DNA of 5,588 nt from a bacterium (GTDB lineage: Bacteria; Pseudomonadota; Gammaproteobacteria; Burkholderiales; Thiobacteraceae). Where the stretch lies: assembly GCA_027438535.1 (NCBI GenBank), contig DAIAMA010000099.1, positions 1 to 5,588 of the forward strand. The letters are read 5' to 3'. The translations under genes were made by a program, and so were the position numbers. Position 1 is the first letter of the stretch. Every line of letters starts with the position of its first letter. Below, one piece after another: positions 1 to 5,588 of this stretch. The notes under the pieces were generated by a model that saw nothing but the letters and a program-made list of their open reading frames with translations, was not told where the DNA came from and did not search any database.

Positions 1-1284
1 GACGTGGCTGTTCGCCAGGCCATACACATTCATGCCCTGCTCGCTCGCCGCGAAATCGTCCATTTCATTATTGAGCAGCACGCCGGTCTTGCCCGCCACG
101 AAACCGGAACCGAAAATCGTATTGATGCTCAAGGTCGCCGCGACGCGATTGCCTTGCCGGTCCACGATGGAAAAATGCGTGGTGTGATCGCCTTGCGGAA
201 TCTCGGGCGCGGCATCCAGGCTCGCACTGGGCGTGGCCTTGTTCGGATCGATACTCACGGCGCGCTGCTCGGCATAGGCGCGGCTCATCAGCCGCGCCAA
301 AGGCATGCGCACGAAATCCGGATCGCCCAAGTAGGCGCGGTCGTGATAGGCGCGGCGCAGCGCTTCAACCACCAGATGCATGCGCTGCGCTTGATCGAGC
401 CGCGCTAAATCGTAGCGCGCCAAAATATTCAGCGTTTGCGCCAGCGTCACGCCGCCTGCCGACGGCGGCGGCGCGCTCACGATATGCATGCCGCGATAAT
501 CGAAGGTGATCGGCGTACGTTCCTTTATGCGATAGCGCGTCAAATCGGCGCGCGTCCAAATGCCGCCGCCGGCGCGCACCGATGCCACCAGTTCGCGCGC
601 AATAGGGCCACGATAGAAACCCGCGGCGCCATACCGCGCCAAGGCATGTAGCGTCGTGGCCAACGCGGCTTGGCGGATGCGCGCGCCGAGCGCCGGCACG
701 TCATTGCGGCGCAAATACTGCGTGGCTGCAGCCGTCTGCGCTTGCAGCAGCGCCAGGCGCGCCTGTGCCATGGCACGATAACGCGCATCCGCCGGAAAAC
801 CCTGCTGCGCCAGCCGTATCGCCGGCGCCAAACTGCGCGTCAAAGGCAAGCTGCCATAGTGTTGGGCGAGATACACCAAGCCCGCCGGCAGCCCCGGAAT
901 GCCCGCCGCGCGCGCGCCATTCAGCGAGGCATTGGGAACCGGATTGCCCGCTGCATCCAGATACATATTGGCCGTGGCGTGAAGCGGCGCGGTCTCGCGC
1001 GCATCGAGCATGACCTGTTTGCCATCGCGCGCGCGATGCAGCAGAAAGAAACCGCCGCCGCCCAAGCCACTGCTGTACGGCTCGACCACCGCCAAGGCCG
1101 CCGCCACCGCGACCGCCGCATCGAAGGCATTGCCGCCTTGATCGAGTATTGCCTTGCCGGCTTGGGTGGCGAGCGGATGCGCGCTGGCGATGGCGGCGTT
1201 CGCAAGCGCTTGCCGGGCCCCGGCACAGGGCGCGAAACATAGAAAAAGCAAGAGGACGAAACGTGCTCGTTGCATCTTAATCAT
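1..1284 (-). CDS. ggt: gamma-glutamyltransferase precursor, 3' end cut by the window edge
   Basis: This is a periplasmic N-terminal nucleophile hydrolase that cleaves or transfers the gamma-glutamyl group of glutathione and related peptides. The frame is open for 428 codons without a stop and runs off the window. The N-terminus MIKMQRARFVLLLFLCF is a signal peptide, with likely cleavage near AGA or ALA around residues 23-28. SGLGGGGFFL and then DARETAP follow; R96 matches the E. coli residue that holds the gamma-glutamyl carboxylate (R114). PPPSAGG comes later. The autoprocessing site is GDH/TTHFS, so the large subunit should end at residue 367 and T368 should be the nucleophile (E. coli T391). 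N388 and D410 keep the E. coli N411 and D433 positions, and Ser386 replaces T409, a conservative change. About 150 C-terminal residues of the small subunit lie outside the window. A second ATG at 1275 is in frame. Neither start has a clear Shine-Dalgarno, and a TAG directly precedes 1284. Confidence 0.95.
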   Translation of the reverse strand, partial: MIKMQRARFVLLLFLCFAPCAGARQALANAAIASAHPLATQAGKAILDQGGNAFDAAVAVAAALAVVEPYSSGLGGGGFFLLHRARDGKQVMLDARETAPLHATANMYLDAAGNPVPNASLNGARAAGIPGLPAGLVYLAQHYGSLPLTRSLAPAIRLAQQGFPADARYRAMAQARLALLQAQTAAATQYLRRNDVPALGARIRQAALATTLHALARYGAAGFYRGPIARELVASVRAGGGIWTRADLTRYRIKERTPITFDYRGMHIVSAPPPSAGGVTLAQTLNILARYDLARLDQAQRMHLVVEALRRAYHDRAYLGDPDFVRMPLARLMSRAYAEQRAVSIDPNKATPSASLDAAPEIPQGDHTTHFSIVDRQGNRVAATLSINTIFGSGFVAGKTGVLLNNEMDDFAASEQGMNVYGLANSHV

Positions 1285-1501
1285 CTAGGTGAATAATTGT
1301 GTGACCGCATTTGAACCACGGAGTACACAGAGGACACGGAGAAAATCCAAGAGCAAAAGCGATAACCGCAAAGGACGCAAAGGTACGCGAAGGAAAATCA
1401 AGAACGGGTTTACTTCGCGTACCTTTGCGTCCTTCGTGGTGAAACGTTTCAGCTTTACTCCGTGTCCTCTGTGTACTCCGTGGTAATAGTTTTTTCTAGG
1501 T
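1284..1501. repeat. 7-base direct repeat flanking palindrome copy 1 (possible target duplication)
   Basis: TCTAGGT occurs at 1284-1290 and again at 1495-1501, bracketing the palindrome and its immediate flanks (1291-1494, 204 bases). It could be a target-site duplication from insertion of the element. However, the bracketed ends (GAATAATTG and AATAGTTTTTT) are not inverted repeats of each other, copy 2 has no equivalent, and a 7-base match in such short flanks can arise by chance. Confidence 0.3.
1315..1484. repeat. compound palindromic repeat, copy 1 (two nested perfect stems)
   Basis: This 170-base element fills most of the gap between the TonB-like gene and ggt. The outer arms, 1315-1341 and 1458-1484, are a perfect 27-bp inverted repeat. 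Each arm is three 9-base units: ACCACGGAG, TACACAGAG, GACACGGAG. The inner arms, 1371-1392 and 1413-1434, are a perfect 22-bp inverted repeat built on AAGGACGC / AAAGGTACGC / GAAG, around a 20-base loop. The stretches between outer and inner arms (29 and 23 bases) do not pair well. Open frames cross it on both strands and give peptides of the TTKDAKV or HGVHRGHG style. From general knowledge, such peptides recur as spurious hypothetical proteins in many genomes that carry this type of dispersed repeat. On the plus strand the hairpin is followed by T6 at 1490-1495. It contains no transposase and looks like a non-autonomous or REP/MITE-like element. Confidence 0.9.
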
Positions 1502-2185
1502 TCAAGGCTCAAACGTCACGCGGTAGACCACGCGCATTTTCACTGCCCGCCCCTTGCGCATCGCCGGCTTGAAGCGCGCGTGCTGGAGCCATGCGGTCAC
1601 GGCCTGGCCGAAGCCATAGCCGGGCGGGTTTTGCTCTATCACCGAGACGTCGTCCACGGTGCCGTTCTCATTCAGAAAAAACAGCACCAGTACATCGCCC
1701 TTCACATTCGCTGCGGCGGCTTTGTCGGGATAAACCGGCTGCACATTATTGATCAATACCGGATGCTCATCCACTTCCCGCGCCGGGTAATGCGTCGGGT
1801 CGGCAGGCAACGGAGCGTCGAGCAGCGCGGGGTTGGCGGCGGCTTCCGGCATGCCGGACTGCGGCGTCGCGGACGTCGCGGTTTGCGGCGTACCCGGTGC
1901 GGCTTGCAGCGCGGGCTGATAATCCTCGATCCGGCTTTTGACCGGATGATTGATCGCCTTCACCAGAACAGCCGCCGGCGCTTGAGCCGGAGCAGGCGTT
2001 GCGCGCACCGCGGGCAGCGGCGCTAAGCGCACATCGATCGCGCCGGAGGGTGCGTAGTCGCGCTCGATCGCGCCGACCTGAATACCGAAAATAAGCGCCA
2101 AATGCAAAACGAACGAAATCTCGGTGGCGACCAAAAGCCGCATCCAGCTCTTCGCTTGCGGGGAAAGTTGCGCTGGGGTGTTCAT
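1502..2185 (-). CDS. TonB-like energy transducer / TonB C-terminal domain protein
   Basis: The protein (227 aa from the ATG at 2185) has TonB architecture. A short cytoplasmic tail MNTPAQLSPQAKSW is followed by one membrane segment (LLVATEISFVLHLALIFGIQV, about residues 17-37). A periplasmic linker rich in Pro and Ala follows, and then a C-terminal TonB fold starting near NNVQPVYPDKAA and ending RVVYRVTFEP. Within the membrane segment Ser24 and His28 keep the SxxxH spacing of TonB Ser16/His20, which matters for coupling to ExbB-ExbD. The linker lacks the Pro-Lys and Pro-Glu repeats of enteric TonB. By family knowledge it would pass proton-motive force to outer-membrane receptors, but no exbB, exbD or receptor gene is visible, so its partner is unknown. 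In-frame alternative starts are ATG 2218 and TTG 2233. None has a convincing Shine-Dalgarno; I prefer 2185 for its normal tail length. Confidence 0.85.
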   Translation of the reverse strand: MNTPAQLSPQAKSWMRLLVATEISFVLHLALIFGIQVGAIERDYAPSGAIDVRLAPLPAVRATPAPAQAPAAVLVKAINHPVKSRIEDYQPALQAAPGTPQTATSATPQSGMPEAAANPALLDAPLPADPTHYPAREVDEHPVLINNVQPVYPDKAAAANVKGDVLVLFFLNENGTVDDVSVIEQNPPGYGFGQAVTAWLQHARFKPAMRKGRAVKMRVVYRVTFEP

Positions 2186-2189
2186 ATAG

Positions 2190-2209
2190 GACTGGTATTC
2201 TAGCCAGTC
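2190..2209 (-). promoter_or_regulatory. small hairpin just before the preferred TonB-like start
   Basis: GACTGG and CCAGTC form a 6-bp inverted repeat around an 8-base loop, ending 4 bases before the ATG at 2185. If translation starts there, the hairpin would lie in the leader over the ribosome-binding region. If the longer start at 2218 is used, it is coding sequence. Any regulatory role is inference only. Confidence 0.25.
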
Positions 2210-2233
2210 GCCGCGCATTTGGGGTGATACCAA

Positions 2234-2311
2234 GGCGGATAGGGGGTTCGGATTAAATAATCGAAAAATTTAGCGTACGGTTTACCTAATCACCCTTTAC
2301 TTAATCGCCGT
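2234..2311. other. AT-rich spacer with repeated TAATC elements
   Basis: This AT-rich stretch separates the methyltransferase stop from the TonB-like gene and could hold the latter's promoter, though I cannot identify convincing -35 and -10 boxes. It contains GATTA-AA-TAATC (2251-2262), a 5-2-5 inverted repeat. It also contains two adjacent 15-base units, TTTACCTAATCACCC (2281-2295) and TTTACTTAATCGCCG (2296-2310), matching at 12 of 15 positions. No intrinsic terminator is evident. Confidence 0.4.
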
Positions 2312-2917
2312 TCACTTCTTGCGCGCCACCAAATCGATCAGCGCCGACATTCCATAGTGTTTCGTCCCCTCGGCGATGAATTCTTCGTGCTCGGCGAGAT
2401 GCAGGATTTCCATCTCGGAAAACACCGTGCGCAGCAGCGCCGGGGTGTACATGTTTTCAGCCTGAGGCGGCCCCCCGGTTTTGTACTCCACCTGTTTCGG
2501 CGTATAGCCCTGCAGGATCAGCAAGCCGCCCGGCTTCAATGCGTCCTGGAGATGCCGAAATAGCTTGGCGCGATCGGCGGGGCTCGCGAATTGGATGAAA
2601 ATCGCCGCCACGATATCGTAAGCCTGCACCGGCCACGTCCACGTCAACACATCGGCAACTTGGAAGTTAAGTTGCACACCGCGCGCTTGCGCCAATTGCT
2701 TCGCTTTTTCCACCGCCGGGAGCGAATATTCCACCTACAATACGTCCAAACCTTGTTCGGCGAGCCACACGCCATTGCGCCCCTCGCCGTCGGCCACGGC
2801 CAATGCGCGCTGACCGGGCTTGAGCCGCGCTTTTTGCGCCGCGAGAAAAGTATTCGGTTCGGTGCCGAATACATAGTGGGGCTCGGCGTAAACCGTATCC
2901 CAGAAACTACCGGTCAT
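2312..2917 (-). pseudogene. class I SAM-dependent methyltransferase interrupted by an in-frame TAG
   Basis: The reading frame gives 60 aa (2917-2738), then TAG at 2737-2735, then 140 more aa in the same frame (2734-2315), then TGA. Joined, it reads as one class I methyltransferase of about 200 aa. MTGSFWDTVYAEPHYVFGTEPN leads into SAM motif I (LAVADGEGRNGVWLA, residues 39-53). Strand beta-2 (GLDVL) is then followed, after the stop, by VEYS, whose Glu63 is the expected ribose-binding acid. ADVLTW and YDIVAAIFIQF (motif IV region) and LKPGGLLILQGY follow. Neither fragment alone has the whole cofactor site. A GTG directly after the TAG (2734) might allow restart of the C-terminal piece. The start ATG overlaps the dsbC stop as ATGA, with AGGAG 11 bases upstream, so initiation looks intact. 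A recent nonsense mutation, an assembly error or readthrough would all fit. The substrate is unknown. Confidence 0.8.
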
Positions 2918-3672
2918 TTTTTGTTCGTCTCCTGCGGCTTCGGTTCCGCCTTATGCGCGGCGGCGGCCTCGCTCAGGAGTTTTTCGATTTGCGCCTTGGG
3001 TATGGCGCCCGGCACCATGCGCCCGTCCTCGAAAATAATCGCCGGCGTGCCGTTGATACGCAATTGACTGGCCAGCTTGGCGATACGCGCGATCGGCGTG
3101 GCGCAATCGCCCTTGTTTTGCGGCACTTGCCCTGTCGTCATGACATCGTTCCAGGCCGTCGCGCGGTCCTTGGCGCACCAGACTTTCTTCGATTTATTGC
3201 TCGCATCGGGATGCAACTGGTCGATCGGATACAAAAAAACATAGAGCGTGTAGTTGGTGAGTTGCGCCAAATCCCCGTCCAAGCGTTTGCAGTAGGGGCA
3301 ATCCGGGTCCTCGAATACGGCGAGCTTGCGCTTACCGTCGCCTTTGACGATCTTGATCGCGTCGCCGAACGGCAAGGCATCGAATTTCACCCGCAATAAA
3401 TCGCGAATCCGCTCTTCGGTCAAATTACGTTTGGTCTTGGCATCGATGATCGAACCGACAAATATAAAATCGGCTTTGTCGTCGACATAAAACAGCCGGT
3501 CGCCGGAAAATACTTCATACCAGCCGGGGATCGGCGCCGGTTTCATGCTTTGAATCGGCAGATCGGGAAAACGTTCGCCCAGTTGTTTCTTTGCCGTCGC
3601 CTCGTCGGCATGGGCGCCGCCGGAAACGAGCAGTACAGCCAGCGCGGCACGCGCCATCCAAGTGCTTATCAC
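2914..3672 (-). CDS. dsbC: thiol:disulfide interchange protein DsbC, periplasmic disulfide isomerase
   Basis: This 252-aa protein is a DsbC-type isomerase that reshuffles wrong disulfides in periplasmic proteins and is normally kept reduced by DsbD. It begins with the signal peptide MISTWMARAALAVLLVSGGAHA, cleaved before DEATAKK. An N-terminal dimerisation domain follows (about residues 23-85, with GWYEVFSGDRLFYVDD). The thioredoxin fold carries the active site FEDPDCPYCKRL, with C125 and C128. C166 and C190 match the structural disulfide pair of E. coli DsbC (C141-C163). NGTPAIIF supplies the cis-proline, P210. The active dipeptide is Pro-Tyr, against Gly-Tyr in E. coli. A charged tail (KAEPKPQETNKK) ends the protein. 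The start is GTG, supported by GAAAGGA five bases upstream; the ATG at 3657 would leave a shorter signal peptide with no ribosome site. It follows the hydroxylase by 23 bases and overlaps the methyltransferase by four, so an operon is likely. Confidence 0.95.
   Translation of the reverse strand: MISTWMARAALAVLLVSGGAHADEATAKKQLGERFPDLPIQSMKPAPIPGWYEVFSGDRLFYVDDKADFIFVGSIIDAKTKRNLTEERIRDLLRVKFDALPFGDAIKIVKGDGKRKLAVFEDPDCPYCKRLDGDLAQLTNYTLYVFLYPIDQLHPDASNKSKKVWCAKDRATAWNDVMTTGQVPQNKGDCATPIARIAKLASQLRINGTPAIIFEDGRMVPGAIPKAQIEKLLSEAAAAHKAEPKPQETNKK
2929..2933 (-). promoter_or_regulatory. Shine-Dalgarno of the methyltransferase
   Basis: AGGAG lies within the end of dsbC, 11 bases before the ATG at 2917. 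Together with the ATGA overlap it supports 2917 as the start and suggests translation coupled to dsbC. Confidence 0.55.
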
Positions 3673-3677
3673 AATGA

Positions 3678-3684
3678 TCCTTTC
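3678..3684 (-). promoter_or_regulatory. Shine-Dalgarno deciding the GTG start of dsbC
   Basis: GAAAGGA sits five bases before the GTG at 3672. There is no comparable site before the internal ATG at 3657, so the GTG is the better start. Confidence 0.6.
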
Positions 3685-3695
3685 ACGGTTGAAAT

Positions 3696-4874
3696 TTAAA
3701 TGCGGCCTAAAGCCTGTTTGATAAGCTGACGCTTCACCCCAGTGAGGCGATTCGTCAGCCCAAGTCCGGTATTGCGCGCCCAGCGTAACACGGGCTGGGC
3801 CTGATTGAACAACGCTTGCAAACCATCGGTCACGAGTTGCATGGCGAGAATCTCTTCGCGCCGCGCCCGTTCGTAGCGCCGTAACAATAAGCTATCGCCG
3901 CAATCCCGCGCGCCGCGCCCGGCAAGCACCGCCGCCAGCACGCGCGCATCGGCAAAACCGAGATTCACGCCCTGCCCCGCCAGCGGATGCACTTGATGCG
4001 CCGCATCGCCGATCAGGGCGAGGCGCGGCTTGATCAGGCGCTCCGGTTCAATCAGATGCAGCGGGAAAGCCGCCGCCGGCGTAATCAATTCCAGCTTGCC
4101 CAGGCGCCCAGCGCCGGCTTCTGCTACGCGCTCGCACAATTCAATGACGGGCAATTGCAATAAAACATTGGCCATATCCTGCTGTAAAGACCAGACGATG
4201 GAAATCCGGTTCCCCGGCAAGGGCAAATACGCCAATACGCCGTCCGGGCGAAACCACTGATATGCCGTCCCGCCATGCGCTAATTCGGTGGCGAAATTCG
4301 CCACCACGCCGAGTTGCCGGTAATCCTTGTCGCGGGCTTCGATAGCGGCGTGTTCGCGCACCCAAGAGTGCGCACCATCAGCGGCGACGATCAGCTTGGC
4401 GGCGATCTGCTTGCCATCGTCTAAGCTCAGATACGCCGCGTCTTGCGCTATCCGCAACGCCGCGCACGCGGCCGGGCAAAACAGCGTGACGCCGCTCTGC
4501 ATCTTAAGCGCATGCCACAATGCCGCTTGCAATACGCGGTTTTCGACAATGTGAGCGAGCTGTGCCAAGCCGGCTTCGTAGGCACTGAAATCGAGACGCG
4601 CACTGCCGTCGTCGCCATATATCGCCATTGCTTCGATGCGCGCCATGCGCTCCGCCGGCAAGTCCGCCCAGACATCCAGTTGCGCCAAGAAGTTCGCGCT
4701 GCTCGGACTAATGGCGTAGATGCGCTGATCCCAGCCGGCATCCGGCGGCACGGGTGGCGGCACGCGCGCCTCGATCAAGGCGATCGACAAGCCGCTGCCG
4801 CGCAAGGCCAGCGCCAAGCTGCTGCCGACGAGCCCGGCGCCGACAATCGCGACATCGAATGTTTGATCAGTCAT
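3696..4874 (-). CDS. UbiH/UbiF/VisC/COQ6-family FAD-dependent hydroxylase (ubiquinone biosynthesis)
   Basis: This complete 392-aa protein is the usual length for the family. It is a class A flavoprotein monooxygenase expected to hydroxylate the ubiquinone precursor ring using O2 and NAD(P)H at the inner membrane face. The N-terminal Rossmann motif DVAIVGAGLVGSSLALAL has GxGxxG at residues 12-17 with the ribose-binding acid in LIEAR (Glu35). DQRIYAISPSS near residue 50 is the family's substrate-side segment. The DG motif is VAADGAHSWVRE (residues 163-174). The GD motif, LIGDAAHQVHPLAGQGVNLG (287-306), binds FAD. The C-terminus (GVKRQLIKQALG) resembles UbiF/UbiI types. Next to a true ubiH it probably acts at another ring position, but regioselectivity cannot be read from sequence, so I give no symbol. 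The start ATG has only a weak AGG upstream. It follows ubiH after a 161-base gap occupied by repeat copy 2, and leads closely into dsbC. Confidence 0.9.
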   Translation of the reverse strand: MTDQTFDVAIVGAGLVGSSLALALRGSGLSIALIEARVPPPVPPDAGWDQRIYAISPSSANFLAQLDVWADLPAERMARIEAMAIYGDDGSARLDFSAYEAGLAQLAHIVENRVLQAALWHALKMQSGVTLFCPAACAALRIAQDAAYLSLDDGKQIAAKLIVAADGAHSWVREHAAIEARDKDYRQLGVVANFATELAHGGTAYQWFRPDGVLAYLPLPGNRISIVWSLQQDMANVLLQLPVIELCERVAEAGAGRLGKLELITPAAAFPLHLIEPERLIKPRLALIGDAAHQVHPLAGQGVNLGFADARVLAAVLAGRGARDCGDSLLLRRYERARREEILAMQLVTDGLQALFNQAQPVLRWARNTGLGLTNRLTGVKRQLIKQALGRI

Positions 4875-4904
4875 TATTTACCTGACATAGAAAAGCAAAC
4901 TCTC

Positions 4905-5020
4905 ACCACGGAGTACGCGGAGGGCACGGAGGAAAAGCAAAAGATATTTTTTTATCAAGGGACTCAAAGCTTCGCTAAGTAAATTGGTTTTCCTCTGTGT
5001 ACTCCGTGTACCCCCGTGGT
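4905..5020. repeat. palindromic repeat, copy 2 (decayed relative of copy 1)
   Basis: The left arm (4905-4931) is ACCACGGAG, TACGCGGAG, GGCACGGAG, matching the left outer arm of copy 1 at 24 of 27 bases. The right arm (4993-5020) has the complementary units CTCTGTGTA, CTCCGTGTA and CCCCCGTGGT. The arms pair imperfectly, with about five mismatches and one bulged base. The inner stem of copy 1 is absent; the middle is A/T-rich (GATATTTTTTTATC) with only traces such as CAAAGCTTCGC. On the plus strand T6 follows at 5027-5032, as in copy 1. It sits between ubiH and the second hydroxylase. On the minus strand the weak hairpin is followed by a modestly T-rich stretch, so partial termination between the two genes is possible but not shown. 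Confidence 0.85.
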
Positions 5021-5035
5021 GAATACTTTTTTAGT

Positions 5036-5588
5036 CTACCCCTTCGCCCCAAAAATCATGCGCCGCACCACGAAGGATTTTACCGGCGGCAAGGCATCGA
5101 GCGCGGACAAGGCCAACCCGCGCGCTTGACGCAGCCCCGGAATCCGGTTGGAAAAACCGCGCACCAGCAAATCCGTGAAAAAAATCCCGCCCTGCGTATC
5201 CACACGCCGCCCCGCGACATAGCCGCGCAACATCGCGGCATCGCCAATCGCCCGCGGCGCGCAGGCGAGCGTGGCTTGCGCCAGTTCCCAAGCATCGCGC
5301 AACCCCATATTGAAGCCTTGCCCCGCCACCGGATGCAATACTTGCGCGGCGTTGCCGATAAGCACCAGATGCTCGCGCGTCACCGGCTGGCTCCGGGACA
5401 AGCCAAGCGGAAAGCTGGTGCGCGGCGTCGCGCTTAAAAATCGCCCTTGGCGGTCGCCAAAATGCGCATGGAGCTGGGCCAGGAAATCCGCATCGTTCAA
5501 GGCCAAGAGCGTCTGCGCACGCGCGGGCGATGTAGTCCACACCAGCGCATAATGGTCGCCGCTCGGCAACAGCGCGGCCGGTCCGTCC
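5036..5588 (-). CDS. ubiH: 2-octaprenyl-6-methoxyphenol hydroxylase (UbiH), C-terminal part only
   Basis: Only the last 183 residues are inside the window; the 5' part, including the FAD-binding Rossmann motif, lies beyond the right edge. The visible part starts DGPAALLPSGDHYALVW, matching the equivalent GPLAMLP...LVW stretch of E. coli UbiH. It continues through FPLGLSRSQPV to LVLIGNAAQVLHPVAGQGFN (fragment residues 74-93), the second FAD-binding motif. Asn in place of the usual Asp (GNAAQ rather than GDAAH) and the GFNMGLRD ending are typical of UbiH rather than its paralogues. In E. coli UbiH hydroxylates the ring during aerobic ubiquinone synthesis at the inner membrane. The gene ends with TAG at 5036. 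If that amber were read through, the frame would continue 23 codons into repeat copy 2 before TGA at 4966-4964. It lies upstream of the other flavin hydroxylase on the same strand. Confidence 0.92.
   Translation of the reverse strand, partial: DGPAALLPSGDHYALVWTTSPARAQTLLALNDADFLAQLHAHFGDRQGRFLSATPRTSFPLGLSRSQPVTREHLVLIGNAAQVLHPVAGQGFNMGLRDAWELAQATLACAPRAIGDAAMLRGYVAGRRVDTQGGIFFTDLLVRGFSNRIPGLRQARGLALSALDALPPVKSFVVRRMIFGAKG

Noticed and set aside
670..1242. 190-codon plus-strand frame opposite ggt
   Set aside because: It is Arg-rich, low-complexity and entirely antisense to a convincing GGT; a shadow of GC-rich coding sequence.
1315..1341. Short periodic units considered as a CRISPR array
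   Set aside because: The units are 9 bases, adjacent and without unique spacers, and are arranged as inverted repeats.
1485..1501. Leftward intrinsic terminator after the TonB-like gene
   Set aside because: On the minus strand the palindrome is not followed by a T run (the sequence is TTCAAATGCGG), so the terminator-like arrangement exists only for rightward transcription.
1285..1512. Open frames of 65-75 codons on both strands across palindrome copy 1 (HGVHRGHG and TTKDAKV style peptides)
   Set aside because: They arise from the 9-base periodic repeat, overlap each other on opposite strands, and match no protein fold.
2735..2737. TAG as a reassigned sense codon in this organism
   Set aside because: ubiH appears to terminate at TAG (5036-5038), and readthrough there would append only repeat-derived residues, so general reassignment is unlikely from this window.
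2591..3067. 158-codon plus-strand frame opposite the methyltransferase and dsbC
   Set aside because: It spans the junction of two recognised minus-strand genes and shows no motif of its own.
4443..4982. 179-codon plus-strand frame running from the hydroxylase into repeat copy 2
   Set aside because: It is antisense to the FAD-binding N-terminus of a well-supported gene and ends in repeat-type peptide (EYAEGTEEKQK).

Overview
The window comes from a bacterial chromosome of moderately high GC. The gene set is a 2-octaprenyl-6-methoxyphenol hydroxylase (UbiH), a second ubiquinone-type flavin hydroxylase, a DsbC isomerase, a small methyltransferase, a TonB-like protein and a gamma-glutamyltransferase. 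Together with the protein sequences, this points to a Gram-negative proteobacterium, most likely a betaproteobacterium, possibly Nitrosomonadales. The taxonomic placement is inference from gene content and sequence style.

Layout: every gene I accept is on the minus strand, so transcription runs from high to low coordinates. In that order they are: the 3' part of ubiH (5588-5036, cut by the window edge); a 161-base gap filled by a decayed palindromic repeat (copy 2); a complete UbiH/UbiF/VisC-family hydroxylase (4874-3696); dsbC (3672-2914, GTG start, 23 bases after the hydroxylase); a methyltransferase gene that overlaps dsbC by ATGA (2917-2312) and is broken by an in-frame TAG at codon 61; a 126-base AT-rich gap; a TonB-like gene (2185-1502); a 217-base gap filled by a much better preserved compound palindrome (copy 1, 1315-1484); and the 5' three quarters of ggt (1284-1, cut by the window edge).

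How the genes relate: the two flavin hydroxylases belong to the same aerobic ubiquinone pathway, where relatives add ring hydroxyls at different positions. The hydroxylase-dsbC-methyltransferase stretch is tightly packed and looks co-transcribed. DsbC and GGT carry signal peptides and act in the periplasm. The TonB-like protein is anchored in the inner membrane and reaches into the periplasm. I see no shared pathway linking all six genes.

The most unusual points are the amber codon inside the otherwise well-conserved methyltransferase and the two related palindromic elements built from 9-base units. Copy 1 has perfect 27-bp outer and 22-bp inner arms. Both copies end in a T6 run on the strand opposite to the genes. 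I saw no defence system, CRISPR array, RNA gene, transposase or otherwise novel multi-gene system.
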